Below are positions 37,621 through 49,416 of a stretch of DNA of 64,000 nucleotides, piece by piece. Origin of the DNA: Symbiodinium sp. CCMP2592 (Eukaryota > Sar > Dinophyceae > Suessiales > Symbiodiniaceae). The DNA lies in contig CAJNDT010005423.1 in assembly GCA_905221615.1 (NCBI GenBank), positions 335,001 through 399,000 of the forward strand. The letters run 5' to 3'. Position 1 is the first letter of the stretch. Every line of letters begins with the position of its first letter. The notes beneath the pieces are model-generated. The model saw only the letters and a program-made list of their open reading frames with translations. It was not told the DNA's origin and did no database searches. Position numbers and translations under genes: made by a program.

Positions 37621-40600
37621 AGTAAGAACAAGCAATCCTGCAATCCTGAAACTGCCTGCCTGAGCCGTTTTCGCTTGGCGACGTGACCCCTTGCTGGTCG
37701 ACAGAGTTTGGCTTTCTATGGTTGAAGTAAGTGCTTTCTCTGTTTCCAGTCTTGGCCTTCTGCTCAAGGGTGTAAAGGCGATACTCGCGGATTCTGGCTT
37801 GGCAGTAGGGCACACCGCATCAGCCCGAGAGTCCACAGGGTTACTGCCGGTGGTGGAGGGGCCACACCAGGCACCGGGCTGAACCTAGGTCTTGCACACC
37901 GAAGCTCAGACCCTCGACTAGAATGCGAGCAGATGCGAGCCGGAGTTGGTGCAAGTCTTTGAGATCCAGCACTGGCGAAGAAACTGGAAGCGTTCGTGCT
38001 GATCGTAGTCCGTGAGCGCAGTGTCGCCGATCTTCATAACCGGTATTAGTTCACAAGGATGCTTTGCAGGCCAACTTTCTGAGGTGGAAGCTTCTTTCTG
38101 CGCTCAGGTTGTAGTCCAGGCTACTCAACGCAAGACTGTGCGTGAGCAGAGAGAGGGAGCCCTTCTGCTCTTGTGCTGGAGCTGAGCACGAGCCAAGACC
38201 AAACGGAGCTATGATTGACTGGAGACAAGCAAAAGCTAGAAACCAGAGTAGGCTGGCAGTCGGCAGGCAGCTGGCAGGTCGGCCCAGGGACACATTTCAT
38301 CCGCCGGGCATGAGCAGCTCGAAACCAAACAGAGCACGTCAGCTTTAGGGATGGTTTCTTTGGAGTATTCGCAGCCGTGTTTTCCCTAACCAAATCTCGA
38401 CTGACACTACTCAAATGAGCCCTCCTGTGAGTGTTTTTCGACGCCTGTTGCTAGCTTTCGCCGGCGGAAGCTGAACCTCTCCCTGCCAACGCCAAGCCAG
38501 CTGCTTCATTCGAGAACAGCGAAGCCACAACCCTGACAATACTCAATTCAGAGTCATTCTTGCTTTGTTGTCTTCGCACTGGCATCTCATGTGCCAAGCT
38601 CGGTTGTGTTCATCCTATATCTTGCGGCGGGTTTCCGCGGCTCTCTCCGACAGTCACTGTACTCATGGGACAAAGATTCTCTCGCATGGCCTTTTGCCCC
38701 ATTTGCCGCCGACTCTTAACGACACTGTGCCAGCCAGGAAGCTGCCAAGAGATGATGCTTAGACTGCAGGGCGCAGTGAACGTCAGCCCTGTGGAGATTG
38801 TGGGTCCAGCCCTCAAAGCATGTCAGGTGGAACTTTCACCTGCTTCCACACATGTTTGCACCTTTGCAGCCTTCAGCTCAAGCCCTCGTTAGGGCCCTGA
38901 CCTGGCCCGTGTAACAGGCCACAAGGAACCTGCGAAAGCAGAAGGAAGGTTTACTGTAGCGGCTACCAATGAGCATGCATGATTGTAGACATGCCGGTCT
39001 GTTTCTCATTTATGAGCTACCTTCTCCGGTACAGCATTTATCATACTGCGGAAGTAAGTAGCCACGAGGGACCGTCGAGCATGCAGTAGCAAGTCAATCA
39101 CGCGTGCCCCAAACTCAAGTGCAATAATCAGAATCATTCATCACACATCTCCTGTGATACTCGCACATGTTCTGGACCCCTCTCCGAGCACTGTGTCATT
39201 GGCGGGATTGACTGGAACTGCACAAGATCTTCAGCGGGACACCCTGGAATATTCAATCCTCGACGTTTTTGAACACACGACTCCAGAACTTCCAGACCAG
39301 GTGCACAGGTTCATTCCAACTACACCACTTCACCAGTGCAACATGGGCAAAGCTGGCTTAGGGCACTCGAACTTTGTCATAGATGGAGTGGGTAGATGGG
39401 ACTGCCGGATTTTTTGCAAGCTAGAGTTTGATTCAAGCGTCTCGCAGCGACTTTGCATCGGTTGCCCAAATGAGCGTACTGGATGAGACCCTGCCTTAGC
39501 TTTTTCCCCTCGTGCCACTCGTGCTCATGCGTCCGGTTGCAGTGTTGGAGACTGCGATCGATTGGGTCGGTCATGAGTGAGGGGTTTCCGGACAGGAGTA
39601 AGGATTACAGTTGCGGCTGGTCAAAGGATTGGAGCTTGGGGGTTTTGGGCTTTCGAGTGTCTGAGTTCAAAGACAATGCTCAGAAAACCGAGTTGGGTGT
39701 TGCGTGTGTGCGTTGATCCCTTTGCCTCTCTTCATTCAGTTATTTCTTTCTGTCTTTCTTTCTTTCGCTCTCTCTCTCTCTCTTTCGCTCTGCCCTCCCT
39801 AGATACGTACTTTAAAACAGTACCTATTCTATGCGTCGCGCAGTATCTTTTTCAAGCTGCCGGGCACTTGGGTCACATTCGGAACGCAGTCCAGTCACTC
39901 CATTCCCTCTCAGGCATGGAGGGCATCGCTGCCGGTCGAGTTCTGCCTGGAAACGACCCCTGTTTCTTGCATGGTGCGCCCAAGCATAGCCTGGAATCTG
40001 GGTCTGAAGGTGTGCCGTGCCCACAGCTGTGCAGGGAAGCTTGCTCCTCCACGGCTCGACATCAAGGTTAGATGCCGCGATCCAGGCAACAACGGTATTT
40101 CCATGCAGCCCACAAGCCGAGAGCGCAACTTGCAGAGGGTCTGAGAGAGGCGACTTCGCGTTGCATGTGCTCTATTTAGGCCAGGCCACTGGCCGCAAGC
40201 ACGACATAGCGTGATGCACGACGATGCAAGAGAACGTCACTGGTAGTTCTTTTCGCGAAGGTGCAGGTCAACACTCGGGATGTCACTGTAGACCGTCAAG
40301 CGTTCCGCTGCTCCGTGGGACTGCCTCGCGCAGGTGTGGCGCAAAGCGTTGCGGACCTTTGCCAAAGGTCTCTGGCTTGACCACGGCCCTTTACACAGGC
40401 ATAGATTCGATCCGTACAACGGAAAAAGAAGCCGTCGCAGCTGTATGCTGAGGTTTCTGGAGCGACAGAGCAATGATTGCATTCAAATTCAGATCGCTTC
40501 TCAAACCCCACAGCAATCCCAGATCTGCCCACGTAAGTTGCCAGCGACTTTCAGACTTCAGATTGCAAGGATCTTTCACATGCTGCGGATTCTCGAATAT

Positions 40601-40961
40601 TCGACATGTGCTGCGATCTGTTTAGCTGCCACTCGCGGTTCACCTGTGACCTCTGGACCCTTGCAAAGTCTGTCCTGGCAGGCTGACTAACCCAGTGGAG
40701 TTGTAATCTGGCAACCCGGCGTGTCATTGTAGCATGAGTGCAATGGCTCGACATTCATACATATTCATACCGTAGTCCTTGGAGGCCTCTCTTCCGACCC
40801 AGCCCAATCCAGCACTTTCGAAGCCACCTTTCCCACAGTCTAGCCGCCTAGACTTATCTAGCAGCTGGCTGTGGTGTCTGTGCCATGATTGGAAATGCGG
40901 ACAATGTGTTGGAGGGCCGGTGGCATTCTGACGGCTGCATGCAGAGAGTCTAGTGGTTGGG
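37621..40961. other. No gene recognised
   Basis: About 3.3 kb with short ORFs lacking recognisable domains. Remaining C-terminal exons of the adaptin gene may lie in the first kilobase. A (TTTC)n/(CT)n tract sits at about 39749-39790. Confidence 0.45.
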
Positions 40962-43727
40962 ATGGTTCGCACTGGAGCAAATGGTCCACCAAGAGCGAGA
41001 TCCCGAGGAGCTGACAAAGTCCTGTTGGTTTTCGCGCTTGTCGCATCGAGTACTCTACAGGGCTGCCTACCTCCTGACTGGTCATTCTGCGACTGCGACT
41101 TCCGTGATAACTTCTGGGACAGCATTCTGAATGATGTACACCTGCTCTGGGATGGTCCAGACTTTGTGCGAAAAGCCAGAGACAACAGAACCTTCCAGGG
41201 AAGATATTTGCAATCTCCACCAAGCGACCTGAACTGCCCCGTCAATCCAAGCGTTTTCTGGAAGGCCTGGCCACAATACGGAATTACGCGTGGGCTGATT
41301 GAGGGCTCAATGGGAGATCTCTGGATGCCAGGAGCCAGAGACAGGTTCAAACAAGTTTGTATAGCAGGGCACCTGGCCTTGATGGCAATCTGCTCACAGC
41401 ACTTCTTGGTGAAATCTGCAAGAGCACAGGAGGCAGGCGATCCGGATCACATGAAGTGGCTTGAGGCGTCTTTCGGTCACATGGTCGCGATTCGTAACCT
41501 TGGCCAGGCATACCAGATTCGGCAATGCATGGGCCAGCAAGGTTGGTCGCTGGATGTCGGCGCTTTCCACAAGTATACTGAAAGATGGATAGGTCGAGAA
41601 GCTGCTGGAACGGTTCCCCAAGCTGCCTTCTTCAATGGCCAGGTCGACCCTTGGCAAATGCTTTTCACCAAGGCGATGCACCACAACGAGGAGAGTCGAG
41701 CTGCGGCCTTGCCGGATCGACGTGTCTGTGTTCCTTTTAAGGACCCGGCATGTTGGAAGCGGAAATCTCAATTGCTAATAGAGACGTGCGAGTACTGCTG
41801 CAACCCCTTCCAGCACAAGACAGGGCGTGGTGCAAGCTGGTGCTGGGATGAGGAATGGACATATGAGAGATGTTGCCAGCAAGACTACAAGGACCTTGTG
41901 TGCGAAGTCAACCGAAAGGGAGAGGAAGGTGGATGCGTCGACTGCAAAAAGTCCGTGACATACAACTGTATGACGCCGCCCGAAAAGCGATTGAAGGATG
42001 CCCAGGACAACTACAACAAGAAGGTTGATCTCTTTAATAGCCTGCAGGACAAAGCGCGGACACTTGCACAGGATATAGCAGCAGCAAGGGCTGACCTGAT
42101 CAGCAAAGATACAACATACCAGGAGCTTCACACCGACCTGAATGCGAAGCTTCGGATTTGGCATGTCGCATTCAATAACGCGTCACGGCTATTGTCTGCC
42201 GCTCGACTGCGCCAGCAGGAGCTAACTTGGAACAACTCGAATGCGGCATTGCAGCAGGCACAGGCAACGCTCCGATCTGCACAAGGAGCGACATCTACTG
42301 CGCAGGCCACAGTCGCCGAGGTCAGAAGGCAAGAGCAGCTGGGCAAACAGCTGCTTGCGAACAACGAGTCAGCCTATACGAAAGCACGGAGCCACCATGT
42401 AGCAACCAAACAAGCTCTAACGAACAGCCAAGACAAGCGGAAAACAGCGGAGACGTTGGCTGCAGAAGCCGAAGCGACGTTGGAGGCCGCAAAGACAAGT
42501 GCCAAGGCGGCCTTTGAGACCTCGCTTTCTGCGAATGAGTCGTGCAATGCTACCCACAGAAACACAAGCCACAAATTACAGGAGGCGGCTTCTTTGAGAG
42601 ACGCATTGCGAGCAACAGCCTGGGCAAGCCAGTCCGGTCAGCAGTTTGCGGCAGCACTTCTGGGAATGTCGTATTCGCAGTCGGCCAGCGCATGTCAACA
42701 CGACCGAGCCGTAATTGACGCTTCGACAAGTGCAGGTCGGGTTCGTTCTGCACTGCGATCGGTTAACGAGGCAGCAGCCATCCGAAACCGCACTGCAGAA
42801 GACCTTCATGTGGCTGCGAAGGCTGAAGAGCTCTTTCACCAAGTCATCACCAATTGTACAGTGGGACCTGATGGATCGTCTGCCGCACGATGTCTCATTG
42901 ATGCCACACCGGCAAACAAGTCTGCCAAGCCTCTTTTGTCGAAGTCGTCCTGGCGCAAAGAACTTTGCAACTCCTGGCAGGGACCGCATGGGTGCCCAGA
43001 TGGCCAGAGCTGCGATTGCTCCATCGTGTGTGACGGCGAGCCAAGTGCGCAAGCCAGTGAGATGCGAATACATTCCCTTGTGCAGCAGCTGCTCGAGACT
43101 CAGCGTCTGGCAGAACAGGCCCTTGCGCGCCAAAGAAGCAAGAAAGATGACCGTGATGACAGTGAGGTGTACATTCCTCCTGAGCTGATCAGTGCTCTAG
43201 AAGCGGCAACCAAGAAAGTTGCTTCAGTGAAAGAGAAACAAGCGACAGCTGCCAAGGCTTCCAGGGAGGCACAAAACCTGCTGGAGAAGGCAAACGCTGA
43301 TCGTGAAGCAGCTGACAAGAAGCAGAGAACTGCACAAGACAAGCTTTTGAAAGCAGAGGGCCAAGAGAAAGACTTGGGTTCGCAGCTGACTGCTGCACGA
43401 GTGGACTTGGAGCGAAATGTGACGTCGCTGCAGGAGTTGAGACAGCGTCTGGCAGAGGCCAACCAGACAGCTCAGAAGGCATCGGCGATGCTTGCTGAAG
43501 CCATCAGACGCGAAGACTTGAGCAAGACAGCCCACCACAACTTGACGAAAGAATCCAGCAGGAAAAGAGAGGAGAACAAGACGGAAGTCTTGCGAAGAGA
43601 CGAAGCTGACAAAAAAGTCCAAGCGTTGAACCAGTCCCTCGCTGAAAATCTCACAGTGCTTGTCTCGGCCTGGCTGCGTCAGCAAGAGACCGCCGGTCAG
43701 GCGGGGTCCTCGGGGTCCGGTCCGTGA
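40962..43727 (+). CDS. Secreted Cys-rich, coiled-coil, N-glycosylated protein (921 aa), unknown function
   Basis: A single uninterrupted frame begins at the ATG at 40962; a GTG at 40953 also opens it. Residues about 19-35 (KVLLVFALVASSTLQGC) form a signal peptide with a likely cleavage site. The N-terminal third is globular with Cys clusters: FCDCDF, then CEYCCNPF...WCWDEEWTYERCCQQDY...CVDCKK near residues 275-340. The rest is two long Ala/Glu/Lys/Gln-rich coiled coils, separated by another Cys cluster (CPDGQSCDCSIVC). At least a dozen N-x-S/T sites fit passage through the secretory pathway. No C-terminal membrane segment is seen. I do not recognise the family. The phrase FFNGQVDPW recalls serine carboxypeptidases of family S28, but no nucleophile motif was found. 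A 2.8-kb exon is odd here, where other host exons are mostly 50-150 bases. It may continue by splicing into the coiled-coil exons downstream. Confidence 0.85.
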   Translation: MVRTGANGPPRARSRGADKVLLVFALVASSTLQGCLPPDWSFCDCDFRDNFWDSILNDVHLLWDGPDFVRKARDNRTFQGRYLQSPPSDLNCPVNPSVFWKAWPQYGITRGLIEGSMGDLWMPGARDRFKQVCIAGHLALMAICSQHFLVKSARAQEAGDPDHMKWLEASFGHMVAIRNLGQAYQIRQCMGQQGWSLDVGAFHKYTERWIGREAAGTVPQAAFFNGQVDPWQMLFTKAMHHNEESRAAALPDRRVCVPFKDPACWKRKSQLLIETCEYCCNPFQHKTGRGASWCWDEEWTYERCCQQDYKDLVCEVNRKGEEGGCVDCKKSVTYNCMTPPEKRLKDAQDNYNKKVDLFNSLQDKARTLAQDIAAARADLISKDTTYQELHTDLNAKLRIWHVAFNNASRLLSAARLRQQELTWNNSNAALQQAQATLRSAQGATSTAQATVAEVRRQEQLGKQLLANNESAYTKARSHHVATKQALTNSQDKRKTAETLAAEAEATLEAAKTSAKAAFETSLSANESCNATHRNTSHKLQEAASLRDALRATAWASQSGQQFAAALLGMSYSQSASACQHDRAVIDASTSAGRVRSALRSVNEAAAIRNRTAEDLHVAAKAEELFHQVITNCTVGPDGSSAARCLIDATPANKSAKPLLSKSSWRKELCNSWQGPHGCPDGQSCDCSIVCDGEPSAQASEMRIHSLVQQLLETQRLAEQALARQRSKKDDRDDSEVYIPPELISALEAATKKVASVKEKQATAAKASREAQNLLEKANADREAADKKQRTAQDKLLKAEGQEKDLGSQLTAARVDLERNVTSLQELRQRLAEANQTAQKASAMLAEAIRREDLSKTAHHNLTKESSRKREENKTEVLRRDEADKKVQALNQSLAENLTVLVSAWLRQQETAGQAGSSGSGP

Positions 43728-43779
43728 GTCCGTGAGTCCCGTGCGTGGGGGTGTGAATAGCGAAGGCGCCGCTTGTTTC

Positions 43780-46700
43780 CGCTGCCCTGGCAGAGGCCTC
43801 GCACTCTGCACGCTGGAGCGAGCGGCTCCTAGCCGCGGCCAAGGCCGTGCTGGTGAACATGGCGCCGGGCTCGGACTGCGGACCGCAGCTGTGCTCAGGC
43901 TGCGCTGTAGCTAGTACCAAGGTGGGATCCTTCGAGAGTTTTCTGGAGAACTATGTCATCAGCATTTCGGACAAGGAGTCTTACTTACTCTTTCTGCGAA
44001 GAGCGTCCAAAAGCAGGTCAGCTCTTCCCGGATCAATCGAAGCTTAAGCAACGAAGCTGTGAGGCCGATAGCAATCATGTAGAGGATGTAGTGTGGAGCA
44101 GAAAAGCAGAGGTGTGTTCACGAACTGGAAGCTTTGTCCCCAACGCCCAAAGAAGGCTTACACATGCGTTGGCAACGGAAGATCCAACCAAGAAGTCATT
44201 CTTCAGACGAGTGAGATTCCCGAAGCTGGCCCGACTTGTCCTTCAACCTTGCACCACGCATGGACCATGTTGCACCAGTGATGCAGTGTAGCAGTGCAGG
44301 ACGCAGCTATGCAGGTGATGCGAGCTGTGGAGGACTTGAAGGCGCCTATGGCGGAGAGATATGGGGGGACTGCACATACCGGCGTACCGCAGCCTCCAAA
44401 GCAAAGCAAAACAAGCAAGTAAGAGCAAACTTGCGGATGCTTGCGGAGAGGAGTCGAAGAGTTCTCGAAACGGTAGCGTTGAGGTAATGCTTCCAGGTAC
44501 CAGTGCATGCCAACACGTGATCCCGCCTGGCCGAAGGGCAGAGAGAGAGAGCAGGAGGAGACGTCGCTAGGAATAAGTGTACTGGACTCTGTTATGAAGA
44601 AGATGCCATTCCCCCACGGCTGGCATTTGATGTACTGTAAATGAGTGTCTGGTACCCAGTCATGTCTAATAAATGCAAACTAGCTAAAACACGGGGAAAA
44701 ACACTCAAGCCTTTTCACGCTCCTCCAAGAGCCCCACGAACATCGGGGGGCCTTCAAGGCCGCCGGGCTTCGAACACCCCTCATGCCCCGGGGAAGAAGG
44801 AGACGTCGCACCGCCGACGCCGTATGCACTAGGTCTTCAGCGACGACAAAACCTTGCACCCTTCTGCAAACACTGTTGTCTTTGAGCACCCTTTGTCACT
44901 GAGGGCACCAGGCTTCAGGGATGAGGGAAAGGTCGAGGTACGCGTGCACAAGGATTAGGCTTGAGTTCGGGTTGAAGTCAAGGTTCCGGCAGGCATTTGT
45001 AAGGTGGGTTCCTCCGGCTTTGGGCACAGGCCACGGAAGGGAACGAGACCAACTTCAGTCTGCAAGTAATCAGCGACTTTCAATATATGGCCATCCCTTC
45101 TATGGCACCTTGTAGTACCAAGTTAATAGCTGGGCACTTTACATGGGCCCTCTGTAGAGCACTTCTTCTAGACAACGAGGCCCCAGAGTATTATGGTCAT
45201 AAAGCAGGGCATCGTGTATCCACAAGTGAACGCACGAGAACATTTCTGTCCAGGCATAGCGACCCTGCGAGGGACGTTGCTTACCCATGTAATGTATCAT
45301 TCTCACCAGGGCAGTTAAGCGTGCTCTACACAAGATGTGCGAGAGACTCGATTCGCCCCTTCAGCCTGAGACATTCGGCACAGCACCCCCCGGGCAAGGC
45401 CGTGGAGCTGAGTGCGCTCGAGGCCGAGAAGAATGCGGAGGATGCCGCAGAGCAGGCGGAGCTTTGGCTGAGCGCTTCCGAGAGAGCCGGGGCGCTTAGC
45501 GGGAGCGACTTTAAACGCCTGCGTCCTCTTCGAGGTGCGGCAGGCCGAGGCCAAGGTTGCGGAAGCCGAGGTGGACAACGAGGCCCGACTTCCAGCTTGG
45601 CTTTGTTTGGACCCAGGCTGACAGGACGAATGCCGGCTTGAAAGCCCACAACGCAACCATCGCTGTCGAGGAGGCGGAGGACCGGCAAGAATCGAACGAA
45701 GTCTCACCGCCAACGCAAACATTTCGGTCCGTGGGATCGCTCAAAGCCACGTCCACAAGATGCTTGTATGGCCGATCGGTGAACGGCAGACCCTGTTTGA
45801 GCTTGCAGAGGCTCTGTAAACTTTTTCAATGTAAATCTGAGGCAGTTCTTCTTCGCTGCAGACGAGAATATCTTGCAGGAGTCTGTGAACAACTGTGAGC
45901 ACCGGCAGACTGAGCACCCACAAGCATCAAAGACTCGGCTTGCTGTCGGTGACCACTTCGGACATGAGGGCGAGTGGGCAAAGGGGCATTTGCATGATCA
46001 AGTGGGCCAAAGTGACACACAGCAGTTCTTAGATGCCACGGCCCATCCTAAACATCATGAGAAGTCAAGAAGCGAATTCGCTGTGCTTGCAGTGACTGGA
46101 AGACACTCTGCGGACGTCGGACTGCTCCCGACATCCCCGACCTCCACTCGGCGCCTGGGCATCATCAGGCGTAAAGGCGAGATAGGCAGCCGCTATCGGA
46201 AAGAAAACCAAAGAGTCGGGCTCCGTCTCCGTCTCACTGCTCTGATCTTCGCGGGACCGTCCATACAATCTGTTGAGCGGAACTGCAGCTCTGGGATTGC
46301 CTGCAGGACATCATGCTTTCTGCAGCGCGCTTGCTGAACCAGACCAGGCTCTTCCTTCTGTTTGCACAGTTTTCCGCGTGGCTGAAAGCATCTGACAGTC
46401 TCGGGTGCAGTAGACTGAAGCAGTGTTTTGTTGTGTCCCACCGGTCCTAGGGGTCATCCGCAGCAGTCGGTTAAGGACTTGATAAGGCCACTGCTCAAGA
46501 AAGACAAGCAATGCCCGGCCAGTTGCAACGAGAGGAACAAGCATGTTCGTGTTTCGACAGCCAGTCTGTGCCTTTGTGAGGATTTTGAACCATTTTGTTA
46601 GTGTGGAAACGTGTGGGTGCAACAATAAAACGATGCATCAGGGCCGTCGTCGACACACTCGGGCAAGAGCTGCAAGAGGCGAAGACGCTGATTGGGAAGA

Positions 46701-46830
46701 TCAAGGCCTCGGGAGCCTTTGCCAAGGCAGAGCCATGGCAACTTGCACTCAGGCCGAGGTCGATGCTGCAGCATCAGATCATCAAAAGGCTGTTCGTGCA
46801 GTCGAACAGCATGCAGACAGCATGAGGACG
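43780..46830 (+). CDS. Coiled-coil exons, same gene as the 921-aa ORF or a neighbour
   Basis: Short + strand frames continue an Ala/Glu-rich helical style. Examples are APLVSAALAEASHSARWSER followed by LLAAAKAVLVNMAPG (about 43768-43870), VELSALEAEKNAEDAAEQAE (about 45404-45465), VRQAEAKVAEAEVDNEARLP (about 45536-45595), NAGLKAHNATIAVEEAEDRQ (about 45629-45690), TLGQELQEAKTLIGKIKASG (about 46654-46715) and AEVDAAASDHQKAVRAVEQH (about 46756-46815). They match the composition of the coiled coil ending at 43727, and a GTGAGT sits just after that ORF's last codons, so splicing from it is plausible. Exon borders are not resolved. Similar segments resume at 52230 beyond the spliced-leader block, so that block may occupy an intron. 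Confidence 0.45.
44712..44800. repeat. Left copy of an ~89-bp direct repeat
   Basis: It aligns with 51609-51697 in the same orientation, sharing ttttcac[g/a]ctcctccaa, gggggcc and cccctcatgcccc/g words. A (GA)n-like tract precedes it at 44537-44553. The two copies roughly bracket the spliced-leader block. Confidence 0.7.
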
Positions 46831-46916
46831 GATTTGCGGGTCGACGGTGTTCTCACGTCCTGCCCAAATCCCCACAAAGACTGCGGGGCCCTCCCAATAC
46901 CCCGAGAGACAGAGAG

Positions 46917-46930
46917 AGAGAGAGGGAAAG
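46917..46930. repeat. (GA)n purine tract abutting spliced-leader relic A
   Basis: A (GA)n run ends in GGGAAAG immediately before the relic. The same arrangement recurs at 49413 and, without the relic, near 48992 and 49110. Confidence 0.85.
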
Positions 46931-46948
46931 TAGCCATTTTGGCTCAAG
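46930..46948 (+). other. Spliced-leader relic, copy A (19 of 22 bases)
   Basis: GTAGCCATTTTGGCTCAAG is an exact match to the last 19 bases of the 22-base dinoflagellate spliced leader, which is normally joined to mRNA 5' ends by trans-splicing. Genomic leader sequence away from spliced-leader RNA genes marks reverse-transcribed mRNA. Homology with copy B extends past the leader (tctgcacctttgct-type words), so both come from one transcript lineage. Confidence 0.9.
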
Positions 46949-47213
46949 TGCTGCACCTTTGCTGAGGGGCCTGTACCGCCTCTTGGCATCGGGGGGGGAG
47001 CGCGAAGGTTCACCGGAGGTTGTGCCCTCCGGGGAGCCGGAGCGTTAACCCCAGCGGTGCTTGAGTCACACGCTCATTTTGTTTAAGAGGCCCGAGGGGT
47101 TTGCGCTTCACGGGACCCCTTGACCACGGCCCTCCTCCGGGAGGTGGCCCGTCAGTACGGGGGGACCGCCATACTACTTCCTCGCGGAACTGAAGGCAAT
47201 CGTCCGGGAAGGG

Positions 47214-48298
47214 ATGCAGTGCAGACTATGTCGTGAAGCCGGGGGGATCTGCCGGCCTGGTATAAGGAAAGTGCATGTGAGAAGTGATCCTGCGTGTCGT
47301 TTGCACGGTGTGACAAGCAGAGCCAATGTGGCAGTGGCATCCCCTAAACCAAAGGGGAAACCACGTGAGACACAACAAAGCCAAGACGGGGGAGAAGCTA
47401 GCTCCTCTTCCAGGCGAGCACCAAGCCTTGGGGGGATGGTGCAGCATGAGACAAAGGGAGGGCTTCACCTGCTTTTTCACCCAAGCCCGCTCGACGCATG
47501 GATCGGGCGCAATGTGCAACAAGACGAAGACACTGGCGAGCTCTATGAGGGGGAGAAGGCGTTGGGGGAGAATGACCAGGAGACCTACGCTTCTTTTTAG
47601 GGGGAGACTCCTCCATCGGCGAGCCCTCGGAGCAGCTGCAGATAAGCTTGTGAAGATAACAGACAAGCTGTTACCCAGGATTGCCAATGAAACACGCGCT
47701 TTCGTAATGCGCTTCCCACACCGCATTCCGAGACTCCTGAAGGACGCCCGCAGGCTGAAGAAGAAGAAGACTCAGAAGACTCAGCAAACCAAGCGGGGGA
47801 GACAAGGGCAAGCCCAAGCAAGCCGCACGCCACCAGAGGCTGCACGGAAGACTGTGGGACCCGCCGCTCCCGCACCTATGCCAGCGGAGAGGGACGAAGA
47901 GACTCCGCCCGACTATGCCCGACTGGGGAGGAACCACCGAAGACGACAGCGGGGACGACGAGGAGCCAGACGCAAGTGGTGATGTGCAGTGGCCGTGGGG
48001 AGCCGAAGGCAGACCGTCAGACCGGGAGACGAACCCAAGACGTCCTTCCGAACCGGCGGGGGAGCCGCCGACCAGACAGCCACAGGACCTTCGGCCAGCT
48101 CCGGAAAGAGCACGCAGACCGGAGGGGAAGTCACATGCCAAGCGAACGCGACCTCCTCCAGTAGGGGAGCCACGCGGGACAGGGGGAAGACCAGCCGTCG
48201 CCCTGATCCCGAACCTACGGCACCAGGTACAAGAAGTACAGCAGCACATGGCACGCAACAGAGGGGAGGCGACAGCGCTGAGTACTGAACAGAAGTGA
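47214..48298 (+). pseudogene. Spliced-leader-tagged ORF family, copy A (frameshifted)
   Basis: Three successive frames align with one protein encoded by copy B. Frame 1 (47214-47600) holds CRLCREAGGICRPGIRKVHV and ...DPACRLH, a possible metal site C-x6-C-x14-C-x2-H, then GGLHLLFHPSPLDAWIG. Frame 2 (about 47600-47890) holds ADKLVKITDKLLPRIANETR and a Lys-rich helix. Frame 3 (about 47915-48298) holds an acidic stretch, an Arg/Pro-rich part and the final helix NLRHQVQEVQQHMARNRGE. Two frame changes make this copy probably non-coding. In-frame codons before the ATG (YYFLAELKAIVREG) also look protein-like. It lies about 270 bp downstream of relic A. I do not recognise the family; a Gag-like or accessory protein of a retroelement is one guess. 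Confidence 0.6.
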
Positions 48299-49412
48299 AT
48301 GTGAGCGTGGCAAAAATTTTCCGAGCTTCGCACATGTGGGGGGGGATGTTGTTTTGGGTCTAGCGTTTTGGAACTTGTTTCGACCAACTTTGTTGTTCTG
48401 CTGAAACCTGCCCACAGTGCCTAATCCTCGTTGAGCCCGTTGCCTCAACTTTGCATCGTCTGCAAACTATCTCGATAGCTCCAGTCAACTGTCCCATGTC
48501 GGTGTGAACTCTTTAAGCAGAGGTTGGGGGGATCCTGTCTCCCAACCCTTCTCAGGTAAGCCCGCTCAACTCAGGCCCAACCTGGCCTACAATTCTAGCC
48601 TCTTTTCAACACGCCGCCTTGACTGAATTCGGGGGGGAACAGAAGGCTGAAATTCACTCCGATCAACCCGCGTAGTTCCATGGCGGTCCTTGCTTAAACA
48701 CAGCGGGACAACAAATGCAAGCTTTTCCTTCGACCCCCAGAAGGCCTGTGGGTAAGGGGGGATGAGTTTCCTTTTCGCTTTGATGCTGTTGTTTGAACGT
48801 ATGTGGTGTGGGGAGAAACACCGACAGGCCTTCCTTTTTCATGCCTCGGCAAAACTTTTCAGTGTGTACAGCCGAGCCGACCCGGGGCGAACCCCTGGGG
48901 GGAACAAAGGACACCCCGTGAAACGCGGGAGTGCGTGCGCGCACGGGGGGAGCGGCCTGGACGCTGCCGCGACCTCCACACCCGGTAGAGAGAGAGAGAG
49001 AGAGGGAAAGTTTATGCCAACCGCTCACTAACACAGTGGGAGGGTTGGGCGGGCCTATGGCCTGAGGGTCTTGACGACCCCTAAGCCCAGCAGAAAGAAA
49101 AAAAAAGAAAGAGAGGGAAAGTTGAGGTGGTCCCTCGAATACCTTTTACCACTGTACTATCTCTTTCTGCAGAAGGGGGAGGCACCTCAACATGCATGCG
49201 TCCTTTGAGAGTGTACGATCACAGTTAACTGTTATCGCATACATAATGCCCTAACCTGTACTGTGATCTACCCTCGACTGTCACACCCCTTTACCCGATA
49301 ACACATCGGGTGGGCATGCTGCCCGGGGGACCTGACCGTCCCTCATGCCCGAGAGAGAGAGAGAGAGGGAGAGAGCCCTCACGCCCGGGAGAGAGAGAGA
49401 GAGAGATAGAGA
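48299..49412. other. GC-rich spacer with (GA)n modules between copies A and B
   Basis: No coding frame is supported. Purine tracts ending in GAGGGAAAGT occur near 48988-49009 and 49096-49120. A ctcatgcccg word precedes a (GA)n tract at about 49343. These modules recur at 51.5-51.8 kb and appear to be pieces of the same repeated element. Confidence 0.55.
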
Positions 49413-49416
49413 GAGA
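49349..49416. repeat. Two (GA)n tracts leading into spliced-leader relic B
   Basis: Two (GA)n runs, each after a c[t/c]c[a/t]cgcccg-like word, end directly at the first base of the leader sequence. Confidence 0.85.

Noticed and set aside
41638..41670. FFNGQVDPW in the 921-aa protein as an S28 serine carboxypeptidase active-site segment
   Set aside because: No serine nucleophile motif or other S28 segment is present, so the likeness is probably chance.
42576..43811. Minus-strand ORFs of up to 195 aa opposite the 921-aa gene
   Set aside because: Shadows of a long coding exon, with composition explained by the sense codons.
47671..48387. Minus-strand 238-aa ORF opposite copy A
   Set aside because: Antisense of the Arg/Pro-rich region; no domain, and the sense frames are supported by alignment with copy B.
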